Shown piece by piece: positions 35,835 through 45,140 of a DNA stretch of 64,000 bases. Under the pieces are notes generated by a model. That model searched no databases. It was not told the DNA's origin and worked only from the letters and a program-made list of their open reading frames with translations. This DNA is from Crocinitomicaceae bacterium. Lineage in GTDB: Bacteria; Bacteroidota; Bacteroidia; Flavobacteriales_D; Crocinitomicaceae. A program made the position numbers and the translations under genes. Location of the stretch: positions 248,001-312,000 of the forward strand of contig JAQWFQ010000030.1 of assembly GCA_029238665.1 (NCBI GenBank). The letters are read 5' to 3'. How positions within the stretch are numbered: position 1 is the first letter of the stretch; the number at the start of each line of letters is the position of its first letter.

Positions 35835-36587
35835 TTATTCAGCAGCTTCTTCACTCGGAACCAGAACGCGACCACAGTGCTCACAAACGATTACCTTCTT
35901 CTTAGCTTGAATATCCAACTGACGTTGAGGTGGAATTTTATTAAAACAACCACCGCAAGAATCTCTATCAACTTGAACAACAGCCAAACCATTTTTAGCG
36001 CTCGTTCTAAGTCTAGAATATGCTCCACCAAGTCTACTGTCTAATTTCTTAAGTGCAGTAGCCGATTTTTTAGTCAACTTATCTTCTTGAACTTGAGTCT
36101 CTGCAATAATCTCATCCAACTCAGCCGTTTTTGTTTTTAAGTCTTCTGCTCTGAAATCACAACGTTCTTTTGCCGCGTCAAGAATTTCTTTCTTCGATGA
36201 AATTTTAAACTTACTTTCCTTCGTACGTTTTTCATTCAATTTGATTTCAAGTTCTTGGAACTCGATTTCTTTTGAAAGCGACTCAAATTCTCTGTTATTT
36301 CTAACATTATTTTGTTGCTCTTTATATTTAGCAATTGCCGTTTCTGAATCTTTATTAGCATTCTTACGATCAGAAACTTCTGTTTCTAAAGTCTTAATCT
36401 CTTCTTGAATTTTCTCGACACGAGTAGCTAGACCTGCTAACTCATCCTCTAAGTCTTGAACTTCTAAAGGTAATTCTCCTCGAACAGTCTTAATTCTATC
36501 GATCTCAGAATCAATTAATTGCAAGTCATATAGACGATCTAATTTTTCAGCTACTGTTGCTTCTTTTTTAGTTGCAGTTTTTGCCAT
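35835..36587 (-). CDS. Coiled-coil protein with C-terminal C4 zinc ribbon
   Basis: 250 residues. Residues about 10-185 are a long Lys/Glu-rich antiparallel coiled coil; the C-terminus carries CGGC and, 22 residues later, CEHC, forming a C4 zinc ribbon (PF02591 type). Proteins of this architecture are common next to Nif3 genes; nucleic-acid binding or a role in metal or ribosome metabolism has been suggested but not settled. One base after the Nif3 gene. Confidence 0.85.
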   Translation of the reverse strand: MAKTATKKEATVAEKLDRLYDLQLIDSEIDRIKTVRGELPLEVQDLEDELAGLATRVEKIQEEIKTLETEVSDRKNANKDSETAIAKYKEQQNNVRNNREFESLSKEIEFQELEIKLNEKRTKESKFKISSKKEILDAAKERCDFRAEDLKTKTAELDEIIAETQVQEDKLTKKSATALKKLDSRLGGAYSRLRTSAKNGLAVVQVDRDSCGGCFNKIPPQRQLDIQAKKKVIVCEHCGRVLVPSEEAAE

Positions 36588-36588
36588 G

Positions 36589-37683
36589 CTAAAAATAATT
36601 TATTGGGTTTGTATTTATCTCAGTTACGAGAACGGCAAATTTAGTGAATTTTTTCGTCAAAATACGCTCTAAAAGTATAGAAGTGTATTGTTCACTTTCA
36701 AAATGGCCAATATCCGCAATAACAATGTCCTCTTCAGCATCAAAGAATTCATGGTATTTGAAGTCTCCAGTAATAAAAATATCGGCGTTAATCCTTTTTG
36801 CATTGGCCAATAAAAAACTTCCTGAACCGCCACAAAAAGCGACTTTTTCAATCAAGCTACCTGTTGACTTAGTATGTCGGATAACTCCACAGTTAAACGT
36901 CTGTTTCACTTTTTCTAAAAACGCATTGAGTTCAATGGGTGATGCCAATGTGCCAACCATCCCTGAACCTTCAGTTTGATTCAAGTTACTAATTGGAATC
37001 AGCTCATGAGCAACCTCCTCATAGGGATGCATATCTTTCATCGCACTAATTACCGATGTAATTTTATGATTTGACACCAATACTTCTAACCGATCCTCAT
37101 GCTCAACAGAAAGCGATCCAATTTCCCCAGCGTACGGGTTCGCATTTTCTCCGGGTAAAAACGTTCCTATTCCTTTTGTCTTAAAACTACAATTTGAGTA
37201 ATTACCTATTGCACCCGCTCCGGCATTGAACATTACTTCTAAGACCTGGTTAGAATAATCGGCAGGGCAAAAGAATACTAATTTTGAAAGTACATTTTGC
37301 TTAGGAGCTAAAACACTTAAATCGGACAAACCTAACCGCTCGCCAATTTCTCTATTCACCCCAAATTGATAATTATCTAGGTTTGTATGAATAGCATATA
37401 TTGCAATGTTATTTTTAATCGCCTTAATAACCGTTCGTTCAATATAATTACGACCATTAAATTTCTTCAAACCCTTAAATACAATTGGATGATGAGCAAT
37501 AATTAAATTACACCCTTTTTCAATCGCTTCATCTACCGTTGATTCAACACAGTCTAAACTAATTAATACTTGACGAATATCCTCTTGATCATCCCCCACA
37601 ATCAACCCACAGTTATCATAAGACTCTGAACTTGATAACGGAGCCAATGACTCCAAATAACTTGTTACTTCTTTTATTTTCAT
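36589..37683 (-). CDS. Nif3-like dinuclear metal-centre protein with CutA-like insert
   Basis: 364 residues. Metal ligands: LIIAHHPIVF (two His), AIHTNLDN, and DIGHFESEQY near the C-terminus. The middle about 120 residues (130-245) are the PII/CutA-like insertion seen in YqfO-type long Nif3 proteins. The family is labelled GTP cyclohydrolase 1 type 2 but its reaction is unproven. Operon with the zinc-ribbon gene; promoter at 37737-37744. Confidence 0.9.
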   Translation of the reverse strand: MKIKEVTSYLESLAPLSSSESYDNCGLIVGDDQEDIRQVLISLDCVESTVDEAIEKGCNLIIAHHPIVFKGLKKFNGRNYIERTVIKAIKNNIAIYAIHTNLDNYQFGVNREIGERLGLSDLSVLAPKQNVLSKLVFFCPADYSNQVLEVMFNAGAGAIGNYSNCSFKTKGIGTFLPGENANPYAGEIGSLSVEHEDRLEVLVSNHKITSVISAMKDMHPYEEVAHELIPISNLNQTEGSGMVGTLASPIELNAFLEKVKQTFNCGVIRHTKSTGSLIEKVAFCGGSGSFLLANAKRINADIFITGDFKYHEFFDAEEDIVIADIGHFESEQYTSILLERILTKKFTKFAVLVTEINTNPINYF

Positions 37684-37725
37684 AATTTACAATACGAATC
37701 TATTTTTTTCTCCTAAAGAACACCT

Positions 37726-37775
37726 GTTTTGTTTTTCAAAGATAGCGATATCATTACATTAAATGTAAACAAAAC
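37726..37775. promoter_or_regulatory. Nested inverted repeats, candidate operator
   Basis: Outer arms GTTTTGTTT (37726-37734) and AAACAAAAC (37767-37775) are perfect 9-mers. Between them lie the Nif3 -7 element, GATATC (37747-37752) and TTACATTAAATGTAA (37754-37768), a perfect 7+1+7 palindrome. The block sits in the divergent region between Nif3 and the LtaS-like gene. Binding protein unknown. Confidence 0.4.
37737..37744 (-). promoter_or_regulatory. Promoter -7 element of Nif3-zinc ribbon
   Basis: Minus-strand TATCTTTG; leader about 49 nt. It is enclosed by the nested inverted repeats at 37726-37775. Confidence 0.55.
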
Positions 37776-37831
37776 TATTTGCAATAAAAGATAACGCCAA
37801 TTATTCTAGATGTAATTCCAACAAGATTTTC

Positions 37832-37839
37832 TACCTTTG
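37832..37839 (+). promoter_or_regulatory. Promoter -7 element of the LtaS-like gene
   Basis: TACCTTTG, last G 8 nt before the A of ATG 37847; predicted leader 0-4 nt. Confidence 0.62.
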
Positions 37840-37846
37840 ATTTGCA

Positions 37847-39772
37847 ATGAAAACTATACTCAACAAAATTCCCCTTCATGTTAACACAATGCTAAAACGA
37901 CTAGGAATAAGTCTATTGATGTTATTCATTACACGCCTCGTATTTTTAGCTTTCAATTATGGTAGTTTTCATCAGCTCGGAACATGGGACTACATCATTG
38001 CACTTTGGTTTGATCTAATTACAATCGGATTGTTTTTCCTTCCTTTTTATTCATTATTCCTAATTCCTATCCCAATACGTGGGTATAAAACACACCAAGT
38101 CCTCACAAAAATACTTTGGCAATTAACAAACACATTATTAATTGCACTCAACTTACTTGACGTTGAATATTTTAAATACACAAGTAAACGATCTACATTT
38201 GACTTATTTTCCATGCTGAGCACAGGAAGTGACCTAAACCAATTGGCATCGACACTTTTAAAAGATTTCTGGTTTTTATTTCTAATCCTTATCATCTTAG
38301 TTACAATTTCAACTTGGATGTACTCAAAGACAGCACAAACATTCTCTACATTTAAAGTAAAAGGGAAAAACTTTTACAGAAAAAACATTATCGCTTTTAT
38401 AATCCTCACTCCAACCTTAGTTATAATGGGACGAGGAGGTTTTGCATTAAAACCAACAGGGATAATAGAAGCGGCAAATTATTGCAAAACAGAAAACACA
38501 GCCTTTGTCCTTACAACTCCATTCACAATGATTAAAACAGTTAATCAAGGAGGTTTAGATAATGTTGAATATTATTCTGAAACTGAATTAAAACAACATT
38601 TTAATCCCATAAAGCAATCTGTACCACAGCACATTCTACCCAATGGCACAAACGTAATGGTTATTATGCTTGAAAGTTTTGGTATTGAATTTATTGGTGC
38701 TTACAACAATCAAGAAGGATACACACCATTTCTAGATTCATTAATCGAGAAATCATTGAGTTTTAAGTATGCTTTTGCAAATGGAAAAAAATCAATTGAA
38801 GCTGTCCCTGCCACTGTAGCATCTATACCTACACTTATGGACAACCCTTACATCTCTTCTCCTTTTGGAGACAACGAACTCAATTCACTGCCCAATATTT
38901 TAAAGAAACAAGAGTATTCATCTGGCTTCTTTCATGCAGCCACAAATGGATCCATGCGATTTGATGGGTTTTCAAAAATATGTGGGTTCGACAATTACTA
39001 CGGAAGATATGAATACAATAATGACGCTCATTTTGATAAAACCTGGGGTATTTTAGATGAATACTTTAACCCATGGACAGCTCGAAAACTAACAGAAATG
39101 AAAGAACCTTTCTTCGGGTTTCTATTCACCTGCTCATCTCACCATCCGTACTTCATCCCTAAACACATGGACTCGAAGGTAAAAAAAGGCCCTCAACCTA
39201 TCTGCGCTTCAATCAGCTATGGGGACTATGCGCTTCGAATTTTTTTTACAGAAGCTAAAAAACAACCGTGGTACGACAATACACTTTTTGTTATTCTTGC
39301 TGACCACACTCCAGCATCGATAACACCTGAATACCAAAACAGAACACACCTCTACCGAATACCTATTCTTTTCTATCATCCCAGTGGAAAAATAAAACCT
39401 GAGAAAAGTAACGACATTATTCAACAGCTGGATCTTTTACCTACAATCTTAGACCTTTTGAACATTGAAACCAATTATTATGCCTTCGGAAATTCTCACT
39501 ACCAAAACACTAGAAAAGAAGCCATTACATACATCGAAGGAACCTATCACTACTACAAAAACAACAAAATGACATCCTTCTCTAACGGAAAGGCACGGAA
39601 TTTGCATGACTTCACTGTTCAGAGTGTCACTCAGGCGGATTCAGTTTCTTATTATTCACAAGAAATTAAATCAATTGAAAAAAGGATCAAATCCATTATT
39701 CAAACCTACAGTCGTGACCTAATTCTGAATCAAACGACAGTAGATGAAAAAGAAAATTCGATTCATAATTAA
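37847..39772 (+). CDS. LtaS/MdoB-like sulfatase-fold phosphoglycerol transferase
   Basis: 641 residues: five N-terminal transmembrane helices (about 15-205) and an extracytoplasmic sulfatase-fold domain (about 265-620). Metal/active-site blocks: VIMLESFG (Glu ligand), FANGKKSIEAVPA (probable Ser nucleophile where LtaS has Thr), FTCSSHHPYF and LADHTPAS (Asp-His). Lipoteichoic-acid synthase and OpgB relatives transfer phosphoglycerol from phosphatidylglycerol and release diacylglycerol. Gram-negative Bacteroidota make no lipoteichoic acid, so the acceptor is unknown. Overlaps the lipid kinase gene by 29 nt. Confidence 0.8.
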   Translation: MKTILNKIPLHVNTMLKRLGISLLMLFITRLVFLAFNYGSFHQLGTWDYIIALWFDLITIGLFFLPFYSLFLIPIPIRGYKTHQVLTKILWQLTNTLLIALNLLDVEYFKYTSKRSTFDLFSMLSTGSDLNQLASTLLKDFWFLFLILIILVTISTWMYSKTAQTFSTFKVKGKNFYRKNIIAFIILTPTLVIMGRGGFALKPTGIIEAANYCKTENTAFVLTTPFTMIKTVNQGGLDNVEYYSETELKQHFNPIKQSVPQHILPNGTNVMVIMLESFGIEFIGAYNNQEGYTPFLDSLIEKSLSFKYAFANGKKSIEAVPATVASIPTLMDNPYISSPFGDNELNSLPNILKKQEYSSGFFHAATNGSMRFDGFSKICGFDNYYGRYEYNNDAHFDKTWGILDEYFNPWTARKLTEMKEPFFGFLFTCSSHHPYFIPKHMDSKVKKGPQPICASISYGDYALRIFFTEAKKQPWYDNTLFVILADHTPASITPEYQNRTHLYRIPILFYHPSGKIKPEKSNDIIQQLDLLPTILDLLNIETNYYAFGNSHYQNTRKEAITYIEGTYHYYKNNKMTSFSNGKARNLHDFTVQSVTQADSVSYYSQEIKSIEKRIKSIIQTYSRDLILNQTTVDEKENSIHN

Positions 39773-40616
39773 TCCAATTTCCGGTATAGGGAACAAGGAG
39801 AATATCCCCCAATTAATTGAACAGCATCTAGATTTAGATGCATTTGATTATGATATCGCATACACCGAGTACCGAAAACATGCTAAATCCATTGCCATGG
39901 AATCAGCTCAATTAAATTACGATATTGTTTGCGCTGTTGGTGGTGACGGCTCTGTACATGAAATTGGGACTGAACTAATTGGAACAGACACAAAACTTGC
40001 CATCCTCCCTGTTGGGTCCGGAAACGGGCTTGCAAGGCACCTTAAAATCCCTTTAAACATTAAAGATGCTATTCTTTGCATCAATAAAAATCAAACAATT
40101 AAGATGGATACCGTTCTTGCAAACGATAAGCCATTCCTCAATGTTGGTGGGTACGGCTTTGACGCAATTATTGCAAAAAAATTTGATACACACACCCAAC
40201 GAGGATTTCGAGGATATGCATACCTTATTATACGTGAATTCTTTAAGTATAACCCCATCAACATCTCTATAGATTTAGATGGAAAAATAAAAACACTACC
40301 TGTCGTGTTATGTACTGTGGCTAATGCTTCTCAATTCGGGAATGGCTTTACTGTATCTCCAAAATCGGATGTGACAGATGGTAAACTTGAGTTGTGTCTT
40401 CTAAAACCATTCTCGATTTGGTCAGCACCTTCGATTCTCTTTCGATTTTTTAGAAATAGCGGACATAAAAGTCGTTTTACAGAGATCATTTCTTTTAAAA
40501 AAATGACCATTCAGCTTTCGAAGAAAATTGCACATTATGATGGAGAACCTTTTGATGTAAAAGATGAATTAAACGTTAGTGTTGTCCCTGAAAGCCTTAA
40601 TGTTTTAGTAGGTTAA
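39744..40616 (+). CDS. Diacylglycerol-kinase-family lipid kinase
   Basis: 290 residues, DagK/YegS catalytic fold: FIINPISGIGN (7-17), AVGGDGSVHEIGTEL and LPVGSGNGLARHL. Phosphorylates diacylglycerol or a related lipid at the inner membrane. The first conserved block begins within 10 residues of the start, so the 29-nt overlap with the sulfatase gene is real. Together the pair suggests recycling of the diacylglycerol that the sulfatase would release. Confidence 0.88.
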   Translation: MKKKIRFIINPISGIGNKENIPQLIEQHLDLDAFDYDIAYTEYRKHAKSIAMESAQLNYDIVCAVGGDGSVHEIGTELIGTDTKLAILPVGSGNGLARHLKIPLNIKDAILCINKNQTIKMDTVLANDKPFLNVGGYGFDAIIAKKFDTHTQRGFRGYAYLIIREFFKYNPINISIDLDGKIKTLPVVLCTVANASQFGNGFTVSPKSDVTDGKLELCLLKPFSIWSAPSILFRFFRNSGHKSRFTEIISFKKMTIQLSKKIAHYDGEPFDVKDELNVSVVPESLNVLVG

Positions 40617-40647
40617 ATAAATACAATTAAATAAACGCTGGTTTTTC

Positions 40648-40809
40648 ATGCCTTTGATTTTTATATACCCTATAGCACCTGCAATAATCCTTGGCACACT
40701 AAACTGGCTGTATTGGAAAAGGCAAGGATACACATCCAAAGTACAATGGGCCATGAACATCCTTTTATTCTACCTTGGATTTTACTTGCTCTTCAGTAAA
40801 ATATTGTAA
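40648..40809 (+). CDS. Small two-TM membrane peptide
   Basis: 53 residues: helix 1 IYPIAPAIILGTLNWLY, a basic turn WKRQGYTSK, helix 2 MNILLFYLGFYLLF. It lies in the 219-base gap between the lipid kinase and the EI24 gene, in the same direction, with a clean ATG and TAA. Transmembrane-plus-positive-loop composition is unlikely by chance, but there is no family match and no separate promoter. Confidence 0.5.
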   Translation: MPLIFIYPIAPAIILGTLNWLYWKRQGYTSKVQWAMNILLFYLGFYLLFSKIL

Positions 40810-40820
40810 ATTCTATTCGT

Positions 40821-40828
40821 TAAATTTG
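40821..40828 (+). promoter_or_regulatory. Promoter -7 element of the EI24-mutA-mutB operon
   Basis: TAAATTTG, G to A-of-ATG distance 8 nt (ATG 40836). Near-leaderless. It overlaps the end region of the small membrane peptide gene by position only (12 nt after its stop). Confidence 0.58.
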
Positions 40829-40835
40829 CTGATAT

Positions 40836-41606
40836 ATGAAAACAATTAACCATCATATAAAAGCATTAAAATCTACCTTTAAAGAACTATCTAAAGGAAA
40901 CTTCCTTTTATTCTTTATACCGGGAATCATATTAACTACTGGTTACTACTGGTTTATTTACCAAACATCCTCCATCGGCAAAGCTATTACGTTTACAAAT
41001 GATTACACTTGGTTTAGTTGGGCAATAGACATCTTTAATTTTGCTGTGCGAAAAACACTCTCTGTATTCATGATAATCTCTGAACAGTTTTATATTTTTT
41101 TCATTCTTACGCTCCTCTCCCCTTTCAACACTTACCTTGGTGAAAAATTAGATGCAAAACATACAGGTGCAAAATTTGAAGGTGGCATCATTCGTTTTCT
41201 ACATGATTTTATTCGAATGGTTTTTGTCGTCATACTTGCCATCTCACTTGAAATTATTTGCATTGTATTTTATTGGGTTCTTTCTTGGTTTATCGGCTTT
41301 GAACCGCTTGACACCATTATATACTTTTGTATCACAGCTTTTTTCTTTGGATTTTCCTTTTATGATTTTGCGCTAGAAAGGTATAAATCAAATGTGTTTG
41401 ATAGTTTAGAATTTGCTTTTAGTAAACCATTAACCATGATCCTTACTGGAAGTGTCTTTTTAATCATTTTCAATATTCCATACATTGGAGTTCCTTTGGC
41501 CCCAGTAATCACACTAATGGTCTCAACTTTTGTATATTTACACCTTACAAATAAGATTCAACAAACACCTACTAACAACAAACAGAATACGATAGAAAAT
41601 GAATGA
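40836..41606 (+). CDS. EI24-family membrane protein (CysZ-like)
   Basis: 256 residues with about four to six hydrophobic helices (25-48, 70-105, 125-160, 165-185, 205-240). The block LLSPFNTYLGEKLDAKHTG fits the EI24/CysZ family. E. coli CysZ mediates sulfate uptake, but Bacteroidota members are uncharacterised. First gene of an operon with mutA and mutB; its stop lies 8 nt inside mutA. Confidence 0.78.
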   Translation: MKTINHHIKALKSTFKELSKGNFLLFFIPGIILTTGYYWFIYQTSSIGKAITFTNDYTWFSWAIDIFNFAVRKTLSVFMIISEQFYIFFILTLLSPFNTYLGEKLDAKHTGAKFEGGIIRFLHDFIRMVFVVILAISLEIICIVFYWVLSWFIGFEPLDTIIYFCITAFFFGFSFYDFALERYKSNVFDSLEFAFSKPLTMILTGSVFLIIFNIPYIGVPLAPVITLMVSTFVYLHLTNKIQQTPTNNKQNTIENE

Positions 41607-42927
41607 TTTTTTCAACGAATTCAAAAAAGTATCAAAATCTGACTGGGAAAATAAAATCATTTCAGATTTAAAAGGAAAAGACCCTTCCATTATTGCTATA
41701 GATAATGAAATTGAGGAGTTAAAACTTTCCAGTTACTACCACGCTGAAGATGTTTCAAAAAATGAAACACCTGGAAACTTCCCATTCACCCGAGGGATGA
41801 ATGGACAAAAAAATCAATGGCAAAATGGGGCATTCATACGAATAACAGATGAGAAAGATGCAAATAAAAAAGCCCTCTTAGCATTAAACTCAGGTGCTGA
41901 TTTACTTATATTCAAGCCTGAAAAAGAAAATATTGACTGGAAGTGTGTGTTTGATAAAATTCAATTTGAATTCATCCATGCACAATTTGTAATTGAGTCA
42001 AAGGCTGAATTTGATGCTATTTACAACATAATGGATACCTATGAGAATACTGTGCAATACAACATTGATCTTGTAGACCAATTCTCAGAAAAACACTTTA
42101 ACGAAATTGCCAACAATTTCAAAACGAAACAACAGCGATTCTGTAGTGTTAATGGGTTCAAAGTACAAGGTCTTGGAGCAAACACATGGCAAGAAATTGC
42201 ATTCTGCTTAAACACAGGACACAACTACCTTACTCGTTTAATGGAATTAGGCTTTACTGTAGATGAAGCTTCTGCTTGTATATCGTTCAAATTGGGTGTC
42301 GGTTCAAATTACTTTTTTGAAACATCAAAGTTTCGAGCAATGAGACAACTTTGGGCAAAGGTGATAAATGCATACAAGCCTAAACATAATTGCTCTCACA
42401 ATTGCGACATTACAGCAGTAGTTGGGCATTTAAACAAATCATTGAAAGATCCTTATACAAACTTATTGCGTCAAACGACTGAAGCTATGTCTGCCATCAT
42501 TGGCGGAACAGATGCAATCGTAGTTAAACCATATGACATCTATTCAACAAACGGCTCTTCTGAGCTTTCAGAACGAATGGCATTAAACATTTCAAATATA
42601 CTGAAAGAAGAGTCTTATTTTGACGCTGTTATTGACCCACTAGGAGGTAGCTATTCCATCGAATCTTCAACGGTAGAAATTGCCGCTAAAGCATGGGGTA
42701 AATTCCAAGAACTTGAGCAACTAGAGGCTGGTGTAAAATCAGAAGTATTTATCAATGAAATAAAAGTAAAAGCTGCCCTTCGCATTAAAGGAATTCAAGA
42801 TAAATCAATCGTATTAATTGGAATTAACACATTTGAAAACCCTGAAGAAGTAACGAATGAATGGACGTCTATTTATACATATCTAGGGCTTCCTTCACTA
42901 GTGTCAGAACAGGTGTTAATACCTTAA
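41599..42927 (+). CDS. mutA: Methylmalonyl-CoA mutase small subunit
   Basis: 442 residues: a mutase TIM-barrel-like domain (PFTRGMNGQKNQWQNG, then NCSHNCDITAV ... LRQTTEAMSAIIGGTDAI ... DPLGGSYSIE) without the B12-binding motif, as expected for the non-catalytic small subunit. Forms a heterodimer with MutB. Overlaps the EI24 gene by 8 nt and precedes mutB by 6 nt. Confidence 0.93.
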   Translation: MNDFFNEFKKVSKSDWENKIISDLKGKDPSIIAIDNEIEELKLSSYYHAEDVSKNETPGNFPFTRGMNGQKNQWQNGAFIRITDEKDANKKALLALNSGADLLIFKPEKENIDWKCVFDKIQFEFIHAQFVIESKAEFDAIYNIMDTYENTVQYNIDLVDQFSEKHFNEIANNFKTKQQRFCSVNGFKVQGLGANTWQEIAFCLNTGHNYLTRLMELGFTVDEASACISFKLGVGSNYFFETSKFRAMRQLWAKVINAYKPKHNCSHNCDITAVVGHLNKSLKDPYTNLLRQTTEAMSAIIGGTDAIVVKPYDIYSTNGSSELSERMALNISNILKEESYFDAVIDPLGGSYSIESSTVEIAAKAWGKFQELEQLEAGVKSEVFINEIKVKAALRIKGIQDKSIVLIGINTFENPEEVTNEWTSIYTYLGLPSLVSEQVLIP

Positions 42928-42933
42928 AAGAGC

Positions 42934-45066
42934 ATGAAAAAAGTAGATTTTAGTACGATTGATTTCAATTCAGAGGTAATTGAAAACAAGCAGCCTCAGT
43001 CTGATGTTTTAACAACTTCAGACAATATCACGTTAAAAAACTATTACGCTAAGAAAGATGTCGATTCAACTGAGCACATTGGTTTTGTTTCAGGTATTGC
43101 ACCTAACCTTAGAGGACCATATAGCTCAATGTACACAGTTCGCCCTTGGACCATTCGTCAATATGCTGGGTTTTCCACAGCTGAAGAGTCTAACGCATTT
43201 TACAGACGAAATTTAGCCGCAGGGCAAAAGGGACTTTCTGTTGCATTTGACTTAGCTACGCACCGTGGCTATGATTCTGATCACTCACGCGTTGTTGGTG
43301 ATGTTGGTAAAGCTGGTGTTGCAATTGATTCAATTATGGACATGAAGGTCTTGTTTGACCAAATCCCTTTAGATAAAATGTCTGTGTCAATGACCATGAA
43401 CGGTGCTGTTTTACCTATCATGGCTTTTTACATCGTAACTGCAGAAGAACAAGGTGTTGACCAAAAAGACCTCGCTGGAACAATTCAGAACGATATTTTG
43501 AAAGAGTTTATGGTTAGGAATACGTACATATACCCACCCCTACCTTCAATGAGGATTATTTCCGATATATTTGAATATACAGCGAAAAACATGCCTCGCT
43601 TCAACTCAATATCAATTTCGGGGTATCACATGCAAGAAGCTGGTGCTACAGCAGCAATTGAACTGGCATACACTTTAGCTGATGGGTTAGAATACTTAAG
43701 AACCGGTGTTAAGGCTGGCATGAGCATAGATACATTTGCACCAAGGCTCAGTTTTTTCTGGGCTATAGGAATGAATCACTTTACAGAGGTTGCAAAAATG
43801 CGTGCAGGAAGAGTGCTTTGGGCAAAAATGGTTAATCAATTCAAGCCTGAAAATCAAAAATCACTTGCGCTAAGAACACATTGTCAAACATCAGGATGGA
43901 GCCTTACAGAGCAAGATCCTTTCAATAATGTGGCACGAACGTGTATTGAAGCAATGGCCGCAGCGCTTGGAGGAACACAATCGCTACACACAAACGCCTT
44001 GGACGAAGCAATTGCACTACCTACTGATTTTTCAGCTCGAATTGCCCGTAATACACAAATATATTTACAGTCTGAAACAGGAATTACACAACATGTAGAT
44101 CCACTAGGTGGAAGTTATTATGTTGAAAAGTTAACGGAAGAACTGATTGATCAAGCGTCAAAACTTATAGACGAAGTTGAAGAGCTAGGTGGAATGGCAA
44201 AAGCAATTGAAACCGGGCTTCCGAAAATGAGAATTGAAGAGGCAGCTGCACGAAAACAAGCTAGAATTGATTCTAACAAAGACATTATAGTTGGTGTTAA
44301 CCGTTATCAAGTTGATAATACAGAAGAAATTGATATTCTTGAGGTTGATAACACCAAAGTTCGAGACTCTCAAATAAAACGTCTGAATACACTAAAAGAA
44401 AATCGTGACGAAGCCAAAGTCAAATCGGTTTTAAGTGAATTAACCGAAGCAGCAAAAAATAAAACAGGAAACTTACTAGAGATTGCTGTTAGGTGTGCTC
44501 GTGAACGAGCTACACTAGGAGAAATATCATCTGCTCTAGAAAATGTGTACGGAAGGTACCAAGCAACAATCAGATCTATTAATGGCGTTTACTCAGCTGA
44601 ATCTATGGGAGATAATGATTTTAATAAAGCAACAGAACTAACGAATACTTTTAGTAAACTAGAAGGTAGACGTCCTCGAATCATGATTGCTAAAATGGGG
44701 CAAGACGGTCACGATCGTGGTGCAAAGGTTATAGCAACCTCCTTTGCTGACATTGGATTTGACGTCGACATTGGACCTCTGTTTCAAACTCCTGAAGAAG
44801 CAGCTAAGCAAGCTGTAGAAAACGATGCTCACATTTTAGGCGTATCATCCCTTGCTGCAGGGCATAAAACACTGGTTCCAAAAGTAATTGCTGAGCTAGA
44901 AAAACTAGGCCGAAGTGACATTATGGTAATTGCCGGAGGTGTGATACCAAAACAAGATTATGACTTCTTATATGAGGCTGGCGTGTTTGGTGTGTTTGGC
45001 CCGGGTACTAAAATATCAAAAGCAGCACAAGAAATATTATCCCTTTTGATACAGAGCTTTGATTAA
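42934..45066 (+). CDS. mutB: Methylmalonyl-CoA mutase large (catalytic) subunit
   Basis: 710 residues. Substrate barrel with [18 protein letters not shown] and the CoA channel; C-terminal cobalamin domain (about 580-710) with [16 protein letters not shown], the D-x-H-x-x-G B12 ligand motif, and GGVIP. Interconverts methylmalonyl-CoA and succinyl-CoA, linking propionate, odd-chain fatty acid and Val/Ile breakdown to the TCA cycle. No cobalamin riboswitch is seen. Full length. Confidence 0.96.
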   Translation: MKKVDFSTIDFNSEVIENKQPQSDVLTTSDNITLKNYYAKKDVDSTEHIGFVSGIAPNLRGPYSSMYTVRPWTIRQYAGFSTAEESNAFYRRNLAAGQKGLSVAFDLATHRGYDSDHSRVVGDVGKAGVAIDSIMDMKVLFDQIPLDKMSVSMTMNGAVLPIMAFYIVTAEEQGVDQKDLAGTIQNDILKEFMVRNTYIYPPLPSMRIISDIFEYTAKNMPRFNSISISGYHMQEAGATAAIELAYTLADGLEYLRTGVKAGMSIDTFAPRLSFFWAIGMNHFTEVAKMRAGRVLWAKMVNQFKPENQKSLALRTHCQTSGWSLTEQDPFNNVARTCIEAMAAALGGTQSLHTNALDEAIALPTDFSARIARNTQIYLQSETGITQHVDPLGGSYYVEKLTEELIDQASKLIDEVEELGGMAKAIETGLPKMRIEEAAARKQARIDSNKDIIVGVNRYQVDNTEEIDILEVDNTKVRDSQIKRLNTLKENRDEAKVKSVLSELTEAAKNKTGNLLEIAVRCARERATLGEISSALENVYGRYQATIRSINGVYSAESMGDNDFNKATELTNTFSKLEGRRPRIMIAKMGQDGHDRGAKVIATSFADIGFDVDIGPLFQTPEEAAKQAVENDAHILGVSSLAAGHKTLVPKVIAELEKLGRSDIMVIAGGVIPKQDYDFLYEAGVFGVFGPGTKISKAAQEILSLLIQSFD

Positions 45067-45079
45067 ATTAAAAAAATAA

Positions 45080-45087
45080 TAACTTTG
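45080..45087 (+). promoter_or_regulatory. Promoter -7 element of the secreted-protein gene
   Basis: TAACTTTG, 53 nt before ATG 45141. A second, less exact TTTG run follows at 45095-45099. Confidence 0.42.
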
Positions 45088-45140
45088 ATTAAATCTTTGT
45101 TTCGGCATAGTATTTGACTTTAACTCAAAAAAAGAAAATA

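Noticed and set aside
42800-42933. Cobalamin riboswitch in front of mutA/mutB
   Set aside because: Only 6 nt separate mutA and mutB, and EI24 starts from a near-leaderless promoter, leaving no room for a riboswitch.
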